From: Rhinatrema bivittatum
Taxonomy: Eukaryota > Chordata > Amphibia > Gymnophiona > Rhinatrematidae
DNA length: 64,000 nt
NCBI RefSeq assembly: GCF_901001135.1
Contig: NC_042618.1
Coordinates: 432,840,568-432,904,567 of the forward strand
Direction: 5' to 3'
Position 1 is the first letter of the stretch, and each line of letters starts with the position of its first letter. A model generated the notes under the pieces. That model saw only the letters and a list, made by a program, of their open reading frames with translations, made no database searches and was not told where the DNA came from. Shown piece by piece: positions 1-8,579 of this stretch. The translations under genes were made by a program, and so were the position numbers.

Positions 1-298
1 TGGTGGACATGAAGATTGCCTGGTAACCTGCCTGCCTGGTGCGAAGGTGCTGAACCTCACACATCACTTAGATAGGATTTTAGACAGTGCTGAGGAGCTG
101 GCTGCCATGGTACATGTGAGCACCAACAACATAGGAAAATGTGGGAGGGAGGTTCTGAAAGTCAAATTTAGGATTTTAGGTAGAAAGCTGAAATCCAGAA
201 CCTCCAGGATGGCATTCTTTGAAATGCTTGCTGCTCCATGTGTGAAAGAGGTAACGGTGGTTGGGCCACCTGGCAATAGTGCTCCTGATCAAATTTGA
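1..298 (+). pseudogene. LINE ORF1 SGNH-hydrolase fragment fused to endonuclease C-terminus
   Basis: The open frame at 47-298 (83 residues) starts with a stretch resembling the SGNH/GDSL esterase domain of CR1-type ORF1 proteins: a VHVSTNNIG segment matches the usual VHxGTNDIG block, followed by LGRKLKSRTSR. From about residue 62 the text changes to VKEVTVVGPPGNS, which matches the C-terminal end of the LINE endonuclease (VxEVTVVGxLGNSDHN in relatives). Most of the endonuclease, several hundred bases, is therefore missing, and the fusion is best read as an internal deletion around 230-245. The catalytic histidine-aspartate end of the endonuclease is altered (GNSAPDQ), so no activity is expected. 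The window starts inside the element. Confidence 0.65.
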
Positions 299-561
299 AC
301 TAATGACTGGAAGGGGGACAATATATAAATCTACAGCTCTAATACTAAACCTTTAAAAAGGAAACTTTGAGAAAATGAGGAAAACAGAAAAAAACTGAAA
401 GGTAAAGCTGCAAAGGTCAAGAGTGTACAATAGGCATGGACACTGTTTAAAAACATCATCTTAGAAGCACAATCCAGATATAGTCCATGCATTAAGAAAT
501 GTGTAAGGAAGACCAAACAATTACCAGCAAGGTTAAAAGGTGAGGTGAAAGAGGCTAGTTT
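299..561 (+). pseudogene. LINE family A ORF2 linker region, partial
   Basis: In one frame around 440-560 this reads AWTLFKNIILEAQSRYSP and then KKCVRKTKQLPARLKGEVKE, the linker between endonuclease and reverse transcriptase in this LINE family. A stop interrupts the frame near 428. The sequence stops at 561 where the solo LTR begins and resumes at 1381 with RSFKNWKKDPSEE, the next part of the same linker. Confidence 0.6.
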
Positions 562-1380
562 TGTTATGGGAGTCTCTGTTTAGTGGACCCTTGGGCCGAC
601 CTGCAAGAGACTGGGATAAGGTGTTCTAATGTCTCTCGATATGAGCAGGTCGGGAGGCGGACATCTGGCAGGAGGTAGATGATGCTCTTCGCCCTGGAAG
701 CTGGTGCTCCCCCGGGTGTAGCCCGTAGGAGCCCAGCCACTGGGACTTAGGTGAGGTATCACCCCTGGAAGCCGGAGCCCCCCCCCGGGAGGAGCCCGTA
801 GGGGCCCGGCTGCTGGGACTTAGGCGAATAGTGGAACTGAGGTGGGAACAGGCAGGCAGGAGAACGGGAACCAAGCAGGAACTGTAGCAAGACTCGGTAA
901 CTGGAACCGGGCAGGAGCTGTGGCAAGAGTCGGGAACTGGAACCAGGTGGGAACTGTGGCAAGACTCAGGTACTGGAACCAGGCAGGAACTGTAGCAGGC
1001 AAGCAGGAACCAAGCAGGTACTGTAGCAGGAACGGAGTGATGAAACAAGGCGAGTCGCTCCGGGGCACAACGCAACAGGGAACCAGGAGGCTAACCCGTT
1101 ACAAGGCGAAGACTGGATGGCCGCGGTCGGCTTATCAAGGCTGCGGCGTCTGACGTCAGGATTTGGGCGGAGTCAGCACTGGCGGGAAACGGCCTAGAAA
1201 AGCGTCCAAGTGGCACGCGCGCGCGCCTAGGAGCAGGGCATCCATGGGAGAGCTCGCAGCGGCGCAGCCCCAGTGGGGACGCCGCCAAACAGGCCGCAAA
1301 CAGCCCTCTGGAAGCAGGAGCAGGACCGGGAGCCCAGGGGTAACGGCCTGGCTGCCGTGCTCACGGCCAGAATCGCAACA
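562..1380 (-). mobile_element. Solo LTR (about 819 bp) inserted in the LINE
   Basis: The block starts with TGTTATGGG and ends with GCAACA, so it has the TG...CA ends of an LTR. It is flanked by AGTTT (557-561) and ATTTT (1381-1385), a 5-bp target duplication with one change. It interrupts the LINE coding text exactly. Read on the minus strand it opens with a GC-rich part containing TGACGTCA-like sequence (1152-1159) and ends with a CCAAGGGTCC stretch. No internal retroviral or gypsy coding region is adjacent, so it is a solo LTR left by recombination. A 5-bp duplication fits either gypsy-type elements or some endogenous retroviruses; I cannot tell which. Confidence 0.7.
842..1025. repeat. Imperfect 40-50 bp tandem repeat inside the solo LTR
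   Basis: The phrase GGAACTGTAGCAAGACT with neighbouring AACTGGAACC recurs about four times between 842 and 1025 with drifted copies (CAGGAGCTGTGGCAAGAGT, GGGAACTGTGGCAAGACT, AGGAACTGTAGCAGGC). It lies within the LTR and produces long overlapping open frames on both strands, which I treat as repeat artefacts. Confidence 0.7.
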
Positions 1381-1790
1381 ATTTTAGCAAAAAAAAAAAA
1401 AAAAAGATCTTTCAAAAACTGGAAAAAGGATCCTTCTGAAGAACATAGAAACATAGAAATATAGATATGATGACAAAATAGGACCAAATGGTCCATCCAG
1501 TCTGCCCAGCAAGCTAACGGCTGCATCTGCCTGTTCCATACAATTCCCCCATCCCTAACAGCTTCCCTGACCATCAAGCCAGAGGTCATCTTGGTTGCTG
1601 TTTGAGTCCAATTGCCCATCACCTCTTGCCACTGAAGCAGAGAGAATGATGGAGTTGCATCAACAGCATGAAGGCTTATTGGGGTAGTAGCCGCCATACC
1701 AGCAAGTTAACCCCATGTACTCTTTTCTTTATTTTTATCGTCTATCTAATTCCCCTTTTCCTCTTTCCTCCCTGCCGTTGAATCAGAGAG

Positions 1791-2325
1791 TGCAAAATGC
1801 TGACCAGTGAACAGCTAAGGTCAGACAGAATGAGCCAGAGTCCACAAACCCAGTATGTGGAAATCTGAGTGGGCAAGGAGAAGAACTACAGCTGTGAGAA
1901 AAAAGGAGGTTCTGCTAATAGCAGATAGTGAAGCAATACATTTTGGAGCAAGACGTTTCCCAAGAGCTAAGCTTGTTTGTGGGCATGCGAAAGAGGACAG
2001 ATGTTGGGAGGGAGAAAAAAGGAAGTATTTTCACAAGCAGTTTCTAGCTTGTCTGGAAAATTACAAGGAGACAGACAGCACTTGAAAGAAGGGCCAAAAA
2101 AGGTCAGACAGTACTATATTGCTAGATGGAATTGTGTATATAAGACGGAGCTTAGCAAATATTCTTTCAAGGAGTTTGGAGAGTAGTCCGACACTGCACT
2201 CTGTGTACTGTTCTCTTTCCTTCCACCAATATCTTGTAAACCAAAGACTAATTTTCCTTACAATAAAGATGTCATTATTGTCCATATTTGGTTCTCCTCT
2301 GTATTTGTATTGGGGGCAAAACATA
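1791..2325 (+). mobile_element. LTR-like insertion nested in the antisense LINE
   Basis: The family B LINE text is interrupted after AATCAGAGAG (1790) and resumes with AAGAGCAATGTTGGAG (2326 on). The insert starts with TG, has a TATATAA box at 2137-2143 and an AATAAA signal at 2262-2267, and ends in a GGGGGCAAAACA stretch (2312-2323), as a solo LTR with U3-R-U5 order would. GAGAG/AAGAG flanks suggest a 4-6 bp target duplication, but the exact right edge is uncertain by a few bases. There is no coding region. Confidence 0.55.
2137..2143 (+). promoter_or_regulatory. TATA box in LTR-like insert
   Basis: TATATAA lies about 120 bp upstream of an AATAAA signal, the usual spacing of promoter and polyadenylation signal within an LTR. 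Confidence 0.45.
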
Positions 2326-2795
2326 AAGAGCAATGTTGGAGTTGCATCAGAAGTATCAGACTTATAGTTTAAGGGTAATAACCGCCACACCAGCAAGTTA
2401 CCTCATGAACTCTTTTCTTCATTTTCATCCTCTAACTTTTAGGGATCCACAGTGTTTATGCCATGCCCCTTTGAAATCCTTCACAATTTTAGTCTTCACC
2501 ATCTCCTCCAGAAGGGCATTCCAGGCATCCACCACCCTCTCCGTGAAGAAATATTTCCTGACGTTGTTTCTCAATCATCCTCCCTGGAGTTTCATTACAT
2601 GCCCCTTAGTTCTATTGATTTCTTTGCAATAGAAAAGGTTTGCCGATTGTGCATCATTAAAAAAAAAAAAAAAAAAAAAGCATAAGCATTGTCAAATTAA
2701 ATGTAAAACATTGATAAGACAGGCTAAGACAGAATTTGAAATGAAGTTGGCCCTAGAGGCAAAGACTCATAATAAAACCTTTTCAAAAAATATCT

Positions 2796-2900
2796 GTTAT
2801 GTTTTATATTTTATTATGAATGTTTTCATTGGAAACCGCTTCGATCTACCTCCATTGAAAAAGCGGTATACAAAAAATTTAAATAAAATAAAATAAATCT
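2796..2900 (+). mobile_element. Short LINE 3'-tail insertion with (AAATA)n end
   Basis: About 100 bp interrupt the LINE text between AAATATCT and GAAGCAG. The block carries GAAACCGCTTCGATC, a GCGGTATAC step and an AAATAAAATAAAATAAAT tail, the signature of a 3' end shared by several fragments in this window (4480-4560, 14350-14450, 38730-38820, 58815-58913). ATCT is present on both sides (2792-2795 and 2897-2900), consistent with a 4-bp target duplication. Confidence 0.6.
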
Positions 2901-2954
2901 GAAGCAGAAAACTTGCAAGAGAGTTGGTTGACTGTTAGATGATTGAGGGGTTAA

Positions 2955-3730
2955 AGGTGTTCTTAGGGAAAACAAGACTATCATCGAAAGACTACATTAA
3001 TTCTTTGCTTCCGTTTTTACTAATAAGTATGTTGGGGAGATAGCGGTATCAGAGATGGTTTTCAAGGGTGATGATTCAGATGAATTGAACCAAATCACGG
3101 TGAGCCTGGAAGATGTAGTAGGGCAGATTGACAAACTAAAGAGTAGCAAATCACCTGGACCAGATGGTATACACTCCTGGTTTCTAAAAGAACTAAAACA
3201 CGAAATTTCAGATCTGTTAGTAAAAAATTGTAACCTATCATTAAAATCATCCATTGTACCTGAAGACTGGAGGGTGACCAATGTAACCCCAATATTTAAA
3301 AGGGGCTCCAGGTTGATCCGGGAAACTATAGACCGGTGAGCCTGGAGCCTGTTTAATGGAACACAGCATGGATTTACGCAAGGGAAGTCTTGCTTCACAA
3401 ATCTACATTTTTTTGAAGGGGTTAAACATGTGGATAAAGTGAACCAATGAATATAGTGTATTTGGATTTTCAGAGGGAGTTTGACAAAGTCCCTCATGAG
3501 AGGCTTCTAAGAAATTAAAAAGTTATGGAATAGGAGGCGATGTCCTTTCATGGATTGCAAACTAATTAAAAGACAAGAAAGAGAGTGGGATTAAACTGTC
3601 AGTTTTCTCAGTGGAAAAAGGTAAACAGTGGAGTGCCTCAGGGCTCTGTACTAGGACCTATGCTTTTCAATATATTTGCAAATTATCTGGAAAGGGATAC
3701 AATGAATGAGCTGATGAAATTTACAGATCA
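2955..3730 (+). pseudogene. LINE family A reverse transcriptase N-terminal half, broken
   Basis: The open frame at 3055-3339 reads through DELNQITVSLED, KSSKSPGPDGIH, LKSSIVPEDW and VTPIFKRGS, the standard first half of a CR1-type RT. After 3340 about 25 codons are deleted. The frame then reads DFQREFDKVPHERL (motif A, near 3466) and SGVPQGSVLGP (motif B, near 3630) with intervening stops. The family C motif (FADD) is destroyed at 3720-3730 by the next insertion. Not functional. Confidence 0.8.
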
Positions 3731-4560
3731 CTCTTACTAGGAACAAGGAAAATTGAACATATCATCCCCTCGCTGATTGCTCTGTCTACCTTTACAATCC
3801 AGAATTCATTACAAAGAATTATCTCTAATCTTCGATATCATCAATATTAGCCCATGTTTTTCAGGAGTAATAATTCAACTCTACACACCACAGAGAGACC
3901 TAAGATCACAAAACAAAGGTCTCCTAATGGTACCCTCCACTCAGAACACACATCGAGCACAAACAAGAGACCAAATGTTTTCCATAGTAGGCCCCAAATT
4001 GTGGAACTCACTTCCTGAGTCAATAAGTTAGATAACAGAAAGAAAAAATTTGAAGCGCAAACTGAAAACATGGCTCTTTAGAAATTCATACAATTTAGTG
4101 TAAAATGTTTTCCATAGCAGACCCCAAATTCTGGAACTCACTTCTTAAATCAATACGGCAGATAAGAGAAAGAAAGAATTTCAAGCGTGAACTGAAATGC
4201 ATTCGATTTAATGTAAAATACCAATATGCAGCAAGTCAGTACCAGAGACAGTGTTAGCGAAGCAAGCAATAAATAATGAATGATTTAAAGTGTATTGTGA
4301 GTAGAATTAGAACTTGTATTTACTATTATGTCTACCATGAAATGTATGAATGTGAACTCGATTATATAACAGCTATTGTGATATCCTAGAATATATATGA
4401 TTAACTAGAATATTCGCTGTTGGTAGAACTAAAAAGCGAACGTTGACACAAAATATGTGATCGTTGACCATGAATATGAATACTGATTTTGTAAACCGTT
4501 GTGATCTTCTTTTGAAATGGTATATAAAACGCCCAAATAAATAAATAAATAAATAAATAA
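3731..4560 (+). mobile_element. L2-like LINE 3' fragment inserted in family A LINE
   Basis: A degenerate plus-strand frame reads LQSRIHYKELSLIFDII near 3785 and FSIVGPKLWNSLPESIS near 3975-4028. These match the C-terminal HWLPxxxRIxFKxL and FxxxGPxLWNSLP blocks of L2-clade ORF2. The element ends in a GTAAACCG...TATATAAAACGCCC 3' end and an (AAAT)n tract at 4530-4562. The host LINE stops at TACAGATCA and resumes at TACAAATTA, where the better copy reads CAGATGATACAAAATT. Confidence 0.7.
3969..4210 (+). repeat. Tandem duplication of about 130 bp in the L2-like fragment
   Basis: AAATGTTTTCCATAG, followed by CCCCAAATT and GGAACTCACTTC, occurs near 3973 and again near 4105. Each is followed by a similar AGATAA...GAAAGAAA(G/A)AATTT stretch. 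The second copy has drifted and no longer encodes the WNSLP block cleanly. Confidence 0.7.
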
Positions 4561-4777
4561 ATACAAATTACTCACATTAGTTAAATCATATATGGATTGT
4601 GTAAAATTGCAAGAGGACTTTGAAAGACTGGAAGATTGGGCATCCAAATGGCAAATGAAATTTGGTGTGGACAAGTACAAGGTGATGCATAAAGGGAAAA
4701 ATAACCCATGCTATAGATACACGATGTAGGGTTCCACACTGGATGATACCACCCAGGAAAAAGATCTAGGTGACATA
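4561..4777 (+). pseudogene. LINE family A RT palm/thumb fragment
   Basis: Reads LEDWASKWQMKFGVDKYKV and KGKNNPCY in one frame, collinear with residues following the FADD motif in the copy at 18832-20028. It ends at GGTGACATA where a GC-rich MITE begins. A stop is present near 4728. Confidence 0.75.
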
Positions 4778-4990
4778 GGGCCGGATTTTCAAAGCTCTAT
4801 GTGTGTAAATCAGCTTACATGCGCCGGGCCTATTTTCAAAAGGCCCGGTGACGCGCGTAAAACCCCGGGGTGCATCCAAGTCCCGGGGCTTTACTAAAGG
4901 GGCAGACCGGGGGCGAGGGTGGGGTGGTCCGGGGGCGAGGGAGGGCTAGAGGCCTCCGACACAGCGGCGCGCGCAATTTACTTCAGCCCC
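4778..4990. mobile_element. GC-rich MITE, GGGCCGGATTTT family, 3'-truncated
   Basis: Starts with GGGCCGGATTTTCAAAGC immediately after LINE sequence and contains the GGGCCTATTTTCAAAAGGCCC self-complementary step typical of the family. The right terminal inverted repeat is absent and LINE text resumes near 4991 (GCTGTCAAAAAAGC). Related copies are at 5530-6132, about 11520-12305 and 18545-18810. Confidence 0.6.
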
Positions 4991-5529
4991 AGAGCTGTCA
5001 AAAAAGCAAATAGAATGTTAGGAATTATTAGGAAGGGATGGTGAATAAAATGGAGAATGTCATAATGCCTCTGTATGCCTAGAGTACTGTGTGCAATTCT
5101 GGTCACCGCATTTCTTAAAAGATATAGCTGGACTGGAGAAGGTACAGAGAAAGGGTATGAAACGGCTCCCCTATGAGGAAAGGCTAAAAACATTAGGGCT
5201 GTTCAGCTTGGAGAAGAGACGGCTGAAGGGGGATATGATAGATGTCTTTAAAATCATGAGAGGTCTAGAACGCGTAAATGTGAATCGGTTATTTACTCTT
5301 TCGGATAATTGAAGGACTAGGGGGCAGTCCATGAAGTTAGCAAGTAGCACATTTAAAACAAATCGGAGAAAATTCTTTTTCACCGAATGCACAATTAAGC
5401 TCTGGAATTCGTTGCCAGAGGAAATGCTTAGGGAAGTTAATGTATCTGGATTTAAAGAAGATTTGGTTAAGTTCCTGAAGAAGAATAAAATAAATAAATC
5501 CAAAAACTGCTATTAATCAAGTTGACTGA
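4991..5529 (+). pseudogene. LINE family A ORF2 C-terminal domain
   Basis: Plus-strand text encodes AVKKANRMLGIIR-like, EKVQRKGMKRLPYEERLK, LGLFSLEKRRLKGDM and FFTECTIKLWNSLPEEM segments, the standard C-terminal region after the RT in this family. It is split between open frames at 5091-5312 and 5331-5516, with a stop near 5312. About 30 codons are missing near 5070. Confidence 0.8.
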
Positions 5530-6132
5530 GGGGTAGATTTTATAATTTTGCGCAAGCGCGTACTTTTGTTCGCACACCAGGCGCGAACAAAAGTAAGCTG
5601 GATTTTACGCGCGTATCTTATAAAATCCGGGGTTGGCGTGCACTGCCTGTTCCCTCCAAGGCCGCTCCAAAATCAGAGCGGCCTCGGAGGGAACTTTCTT
5701 TCCACCCCCCCCCCGCACCTTCCCCTCCCTTCCCCTACCTAACCCATCCCCCTGGCCCTATCTAACCCCCCCCCCTACCTTTTGTTGGCAGATTTACGCC
5801 TGCTGAAAGCAGACGTAAATCTGCGCGCGCCAGCGAGCTGCTGGCGCGCCATCACCCGACCCAGGGACTGGTCCGGAGGCCTCAACCACGCCCCCAGGCC
5901 GGCACCACGCCCCCGGCCCCCGGCCCAAACCGCCCCTGACCCCGGACACGCCCCCGGACATGCCCCGGACACGCCCCCTCCCCGCCCCTTTTACGAAGCC
6001 CCGGGACTTATGCGCGTCCCAGGGCTGTGCGCCTGCCGGCGGCCTATGCAAAATAGGCGCGCCAGCGCGCGAGGTACCTGGGCGCGTAAATCCGGCCAGA
6101 TTTACACGCGCAGGGCATTTAAAATCCGGCCC
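5530..6132. mobile_element. GC-rich MITE, 603 bp, with TTA target site
   Basis: Left end GGGGTAGATTTTATAA and right end TTAAAATCCGGCCC are imperfect terminal inverted repeats. The flanks are TGA (5527-5529) and TTA (6133-6135); relatives of the host LINE read GACTTAGGG here, so the original site was TTA. A 3-bp TWA-type duplication fits PIF/Harbinger MITEs, which is my inference. The interior is CpG-rich with C tracts near 5705 and 5767. Open frames across it are shadows of base composition. Confidence 0.6.
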
Positions 6133-6298
6133 TTAGGGAATAGCCACTGCTATTACTAGCTATTACTATTACAAGCACAGGATCTATTTAATGTTTGGGT
6201 ACTTGCCAGGTACTTGTAGTCTGGATTGGCTACTGTTGGAAACAGGATCCTGGTCTTGATGGACCCTCAGTCTTACCCAGTATGGAAAGTTCTTATGT
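6133..6298 (+). mobile_element. LINE family A 3' UTR
   Basis: AGGGAATAGCCACTGCTATT, GGTACTTGCCAGGTACTTG, CTTGATGGACCCTCAG and GTTCTTATG follow in the order seen at 20040-20211 and 21870-22043, so this is the 3' end of the LINE begun at position 1. Confidence 0.85.
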
Positions 6299-6299
6299 A

Positions 6300-6652
6300 T
6301 GAGCAACAGACCGGGTGAATATGTGTGTGTGACAGAGGGAGCCTGTATGAAGGTGTGTTTACCAGAGAGTGAAGGAGTCTGTGTTAAGGGGTGCTTGGTG
6401 TGCAAGAGACAAAGAGTGTCTCTGTGAGGGGATGTATGAGATAAAGACAGAGGGAGGATGTGTGTGAAAAAGAGAGGAAGCCTCTGTGAGAGAGGGTGTG
6501 TATATAAGTAAGAGAGAGAGGGAGCTTGTATGAATTTGTGTGTATGAGTGATAGGGATTGTATGTGTAGGAGAGAGCAAGGGTGAGCATGTGAGTTAGAG
6601 AGAAGGTAGAAGCCTGTGTGAGGGTATATGTGTGTGAGTAAGACAAGGAACA

Positions 6653-6694
<42 letters not shown>

Positions 6695-7795
6695 CGCTTG
6701 CCTGAATGAATGAGGGTGTATTTATGTGAGGGAGAGAAGGTGTGAGAGTGAGAGAGCATGTGTGTGTGTATGTATGTAGTAGAGTGTATACGTGTGGGAG
6801 AGCCTGTGTATATATGTGTGTGAGAGAACAAATGTGTATGTGTGTATGTATATGAGAGAGAAATGAGAAAGTATGAGTGCAACAACCCAAACTCCTCACC
6901 CCATCAGCTAATCCACGACAATCTCAAGGAATCTGGAAATCAAAAATTCCCAAATATGGTGAGTGGTTCATTTTATATCCTTGTTAGTTTTAATCATTGG
7001 GTGTTAATATTTGATATGCTGTTTTTCAGAAGCTGGAGTTGTAACATTTTATGATTATTGATGCTTTTTATTTCTTAATTTTGCTTTATTTTATAAAGAA
7101 TAGCAGTGTTTCTGTTTTCCCATTATTGTGCTGCATACAGAGTGTAGTGTTGTGGTTTATAGTTCATTTTTTGTCTGTACATTTTTAATTTTTACTTTAT
7201 GGACTTTTTATTCTGTATTTGGTGAGGGATTATCTGTGTTCTGCATGTGTGATTGACCTTGGGGTACGCTGCTAGCATGAAATTTCTATGTAGGGTTCTA
7301 TAGCAGCTAGGCTTTTTCTGTTTTCTGATAGGAAGTGTATTGATGTTTTAGGGCCTAGTGTAATATTTACAGTGTTGCTTTTTCATAGGCAGGGCTCTTA
7401 CTATTTGAGTGTTGGCAGTTAGTGCTATTTTGGTATGATATATTTACTATATTGTAATTGTAATTCACTTTACACGTGGCTTTGAGTGCCAAGCCTACAC
7501 CCAACACATGTTACGATAGTGTTAATATTATATGGGTTCCAAGTATCTTTCTTGACTTTTAGCATGAGTGATATTTTTATCTCAGAAAACCATACTTTGA
7601 ATGTACTTTTTCATGTAAAACTTTTATTAGAAATGCATAATTTGTACTTGTGTGGGTGAGCTGGGGGTGGTGAGAGCTCAGGGCTAGGGCTAGGGCTAGG
7701 ACTAGGGCAGGGGCTGGGATCTGAGGGCAGGGGTGTAGGTGCGAGGCAGAAGGTTTGCCTAGGGCACCAAATACACTTGTACCAGCCCTGGGTGA
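6300..7795 (+). mobile_element. 5'-truncated copy of the 2.85-kb hAT-like element
   Basis: Collinear with 28840-30991: a TG/GA-rich low-complexity zone, then TAATCCACGACAATCT (6909; also 30052), GGGCCTAGTGTAATATT-type text, GTGCTATTTTGGT and ATAAATGCATAATT, ending with TAGGGCACC...TTGTACCAGCCCTG. The right end is the inverse of CAGGGCTGGTACAA, matching the terminal repeat of the copy at 28146-30991. No left terminal repeat is visible next to the LINE end at about 6298. Confidence 0.7.
6650..6694. repeat. (TG)n(AG)n microsatellite
   Basis: A run of GT dinucleotides passes directly into a run of GA dinucleotides. Long minus-strand open frames rich in His and Thr over 6184-6899 come from this low-complexity sequence. 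Confidence 0.95.
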
Positions 7796-7879
7796 CTATT
7801 ATCAAATGCATTCATTTGGAGACACATTTTGGGGGACACAAGGTCTAAATGACTCCAGGATCCTTGTCTAGCAAAAATA

Positions 7880-8075
7880 CAGCTTCTGTGATTAATTTTA
7901 GAATCCACTGCAAAAACTCAGAGAAGCTAAGAAAGTAGTCAGGAGAGCAAAGTTGCAAATGAAAGAAAAAATAGCAAATATGTTAAAATGGGGGAACAAT
8001 ACTTTTTTTTTTTAGAGGCTGAAAATAGACAGAAATAAGAGTCACAATCCAGATAACTTTGGAGGTATATTTAAT
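7880..8075 (+). pseudogene. LINE pre-RT linker fragment
   Basis: A plus-strand frame reads EAKKVVRRAKLQMKEKIANM followed by LKWGNNTFF, resembling the linker upstream of RT in CR1-like LINEs. It is short and degenerate, and a T tract interrupts it near 8002. Confidence 0.4.
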
Positions 8076-8100
8076 AGCTCAGCCACACTATTGAATACAG

Positions 8101-8140
8101 GCCAGGATTAATCAAATGAGAGAGAGAGAGAGAGAGAGAA
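8101..8140. repeat. (GA)n microsatellite and short unassigned block
   Basis: GA dinucleotide run at about 8119-8139. The next 170 bp (to 8310) is unassigned; I see no open frame or terminal repeats in it. Confidence 0.8.
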
Positions 8141-8313
8141 CCTAGCTCTAATGCCCTCACACTAGATAGGTATTTATATCTCTATGGGAGGCCCACCTAG
8201 TAACTCGAGGTTAGATTTCGGTATTAGTGTAGGGGTTAGGGGACACATTGACATTCAGAGTGAGACGTACGAACAGAACAGTGCTCTCTTGTGAAGGGGG
8301 GCAGGGTATAGGG

Positions 8314-8420
8314 CAGCATTTCCCAACTGGTATGTTGTGGCACACTAGTGTGCCATGGCTGAAGCACAGGTGTGCCACAAACTTTTCTTCCAATTGATGG
8401 CCAGGGCTCCGTACGAAGAA
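8314..8420 (+). mobile_element. hAT-like MITE left end
   Basis: CAGCATTTCCCAACTGG followed by GTGGCACACTAGTGTGCC and GGTGTGCCAC is the beginning of a hAT-type non-autonomous repeat (CAGxGGTTCCCAA terminal type). The matching right terminus is not found; a purine-rich tract follows. Confidence 0.45.
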
Positions 8421-8579
8421 TTCAAGTAGGTTGCAGGATGTCCTCCACACTTTTCTGCTGCTTCTCCCTGCTGCCAGCTCTCACAAGTCCTGCGGGCCCC
8501 TTGCAGGTCCAATTACACAGGGAAAGCAGCACCAGGTAAGTGCTACTCCCAGACATCTGTCAACTCCAAGTCACGCGGG

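Larger units (their letters stand above)
1446..2655 (-). mobile_element. Antisense 3' end of CR1-like LINE (family B)
   Basis: At the left edge the minus strand ends in TTTCTATGTTTCTATG, an 8-bp CR1-style terminal repeat, next to the CAGACTGGATGG 3'-UTR signature. At the right edge (about 2500-2580) the minus strand encodes a KYFFTERVVDAWN-like C-terminal block, the same block seen in the plus-strand family B copy at 38870-39515. The 3' part contains two related versions of one roughly 65-bp module (about 1651-1716 and 2337-2400, GGAGTTGCATCA ... CCAGCAAGTTA). The family A LINE resumes just beyond 2655. Confidence 0.7.
1..6298 (+). mobile_element. Decayed CR1-like LINE (family A), host of nested insertions
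   Basis: Collinear pieces of one plus-strand non-LTR retrotransposon appear at 1-561, 1381-1445, about 2680-2795, 2901-3730, 4561-4777, 4991-5529 and 6133-6298. In order they give an ORF1 SGNH-like stretch, the end of the endonuclease, the linker, the reverse transcriptase, the C-terminal domain and the 3' UTR with the shared CTTGATGGACC-type stretch. Each break coincides with the edge of a different repeat, and the LINE resumes where it stopped, judged against the better copy at 20212-22043. The pieces carry stops and frameshifts, so this is a fossil. Assignment to the CR1 group rests on ORF1 type, RT type and the TTCTTATG-type 3' tail of sister copies. Confidence 0.8.

Noticed and set aside
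626..1075. 149-codon frame with a CHSS-type repeated motif
   Set aside because: It lies wholly in the tandem repeat of the solo LTR.
1152..1160. TGACGTCA-like CRE site as a host promoter
   Set aside because: It lies inside the solo LTR, so it is element sequence; no host transcript start is indicated.
6184..6899. His/Thr/Ser-rich minus-strand frames
   Set aside because: Produced by (TG)n and (GA)n low-complexity sequence; no domain and no conserved start.
7678..7716. Telomere-like GGGCTAGGGCTAGGGCTAG
   Set aside because: The unit is TAGGGC, not TTAGGG, with only three to four units inside a transposon end.
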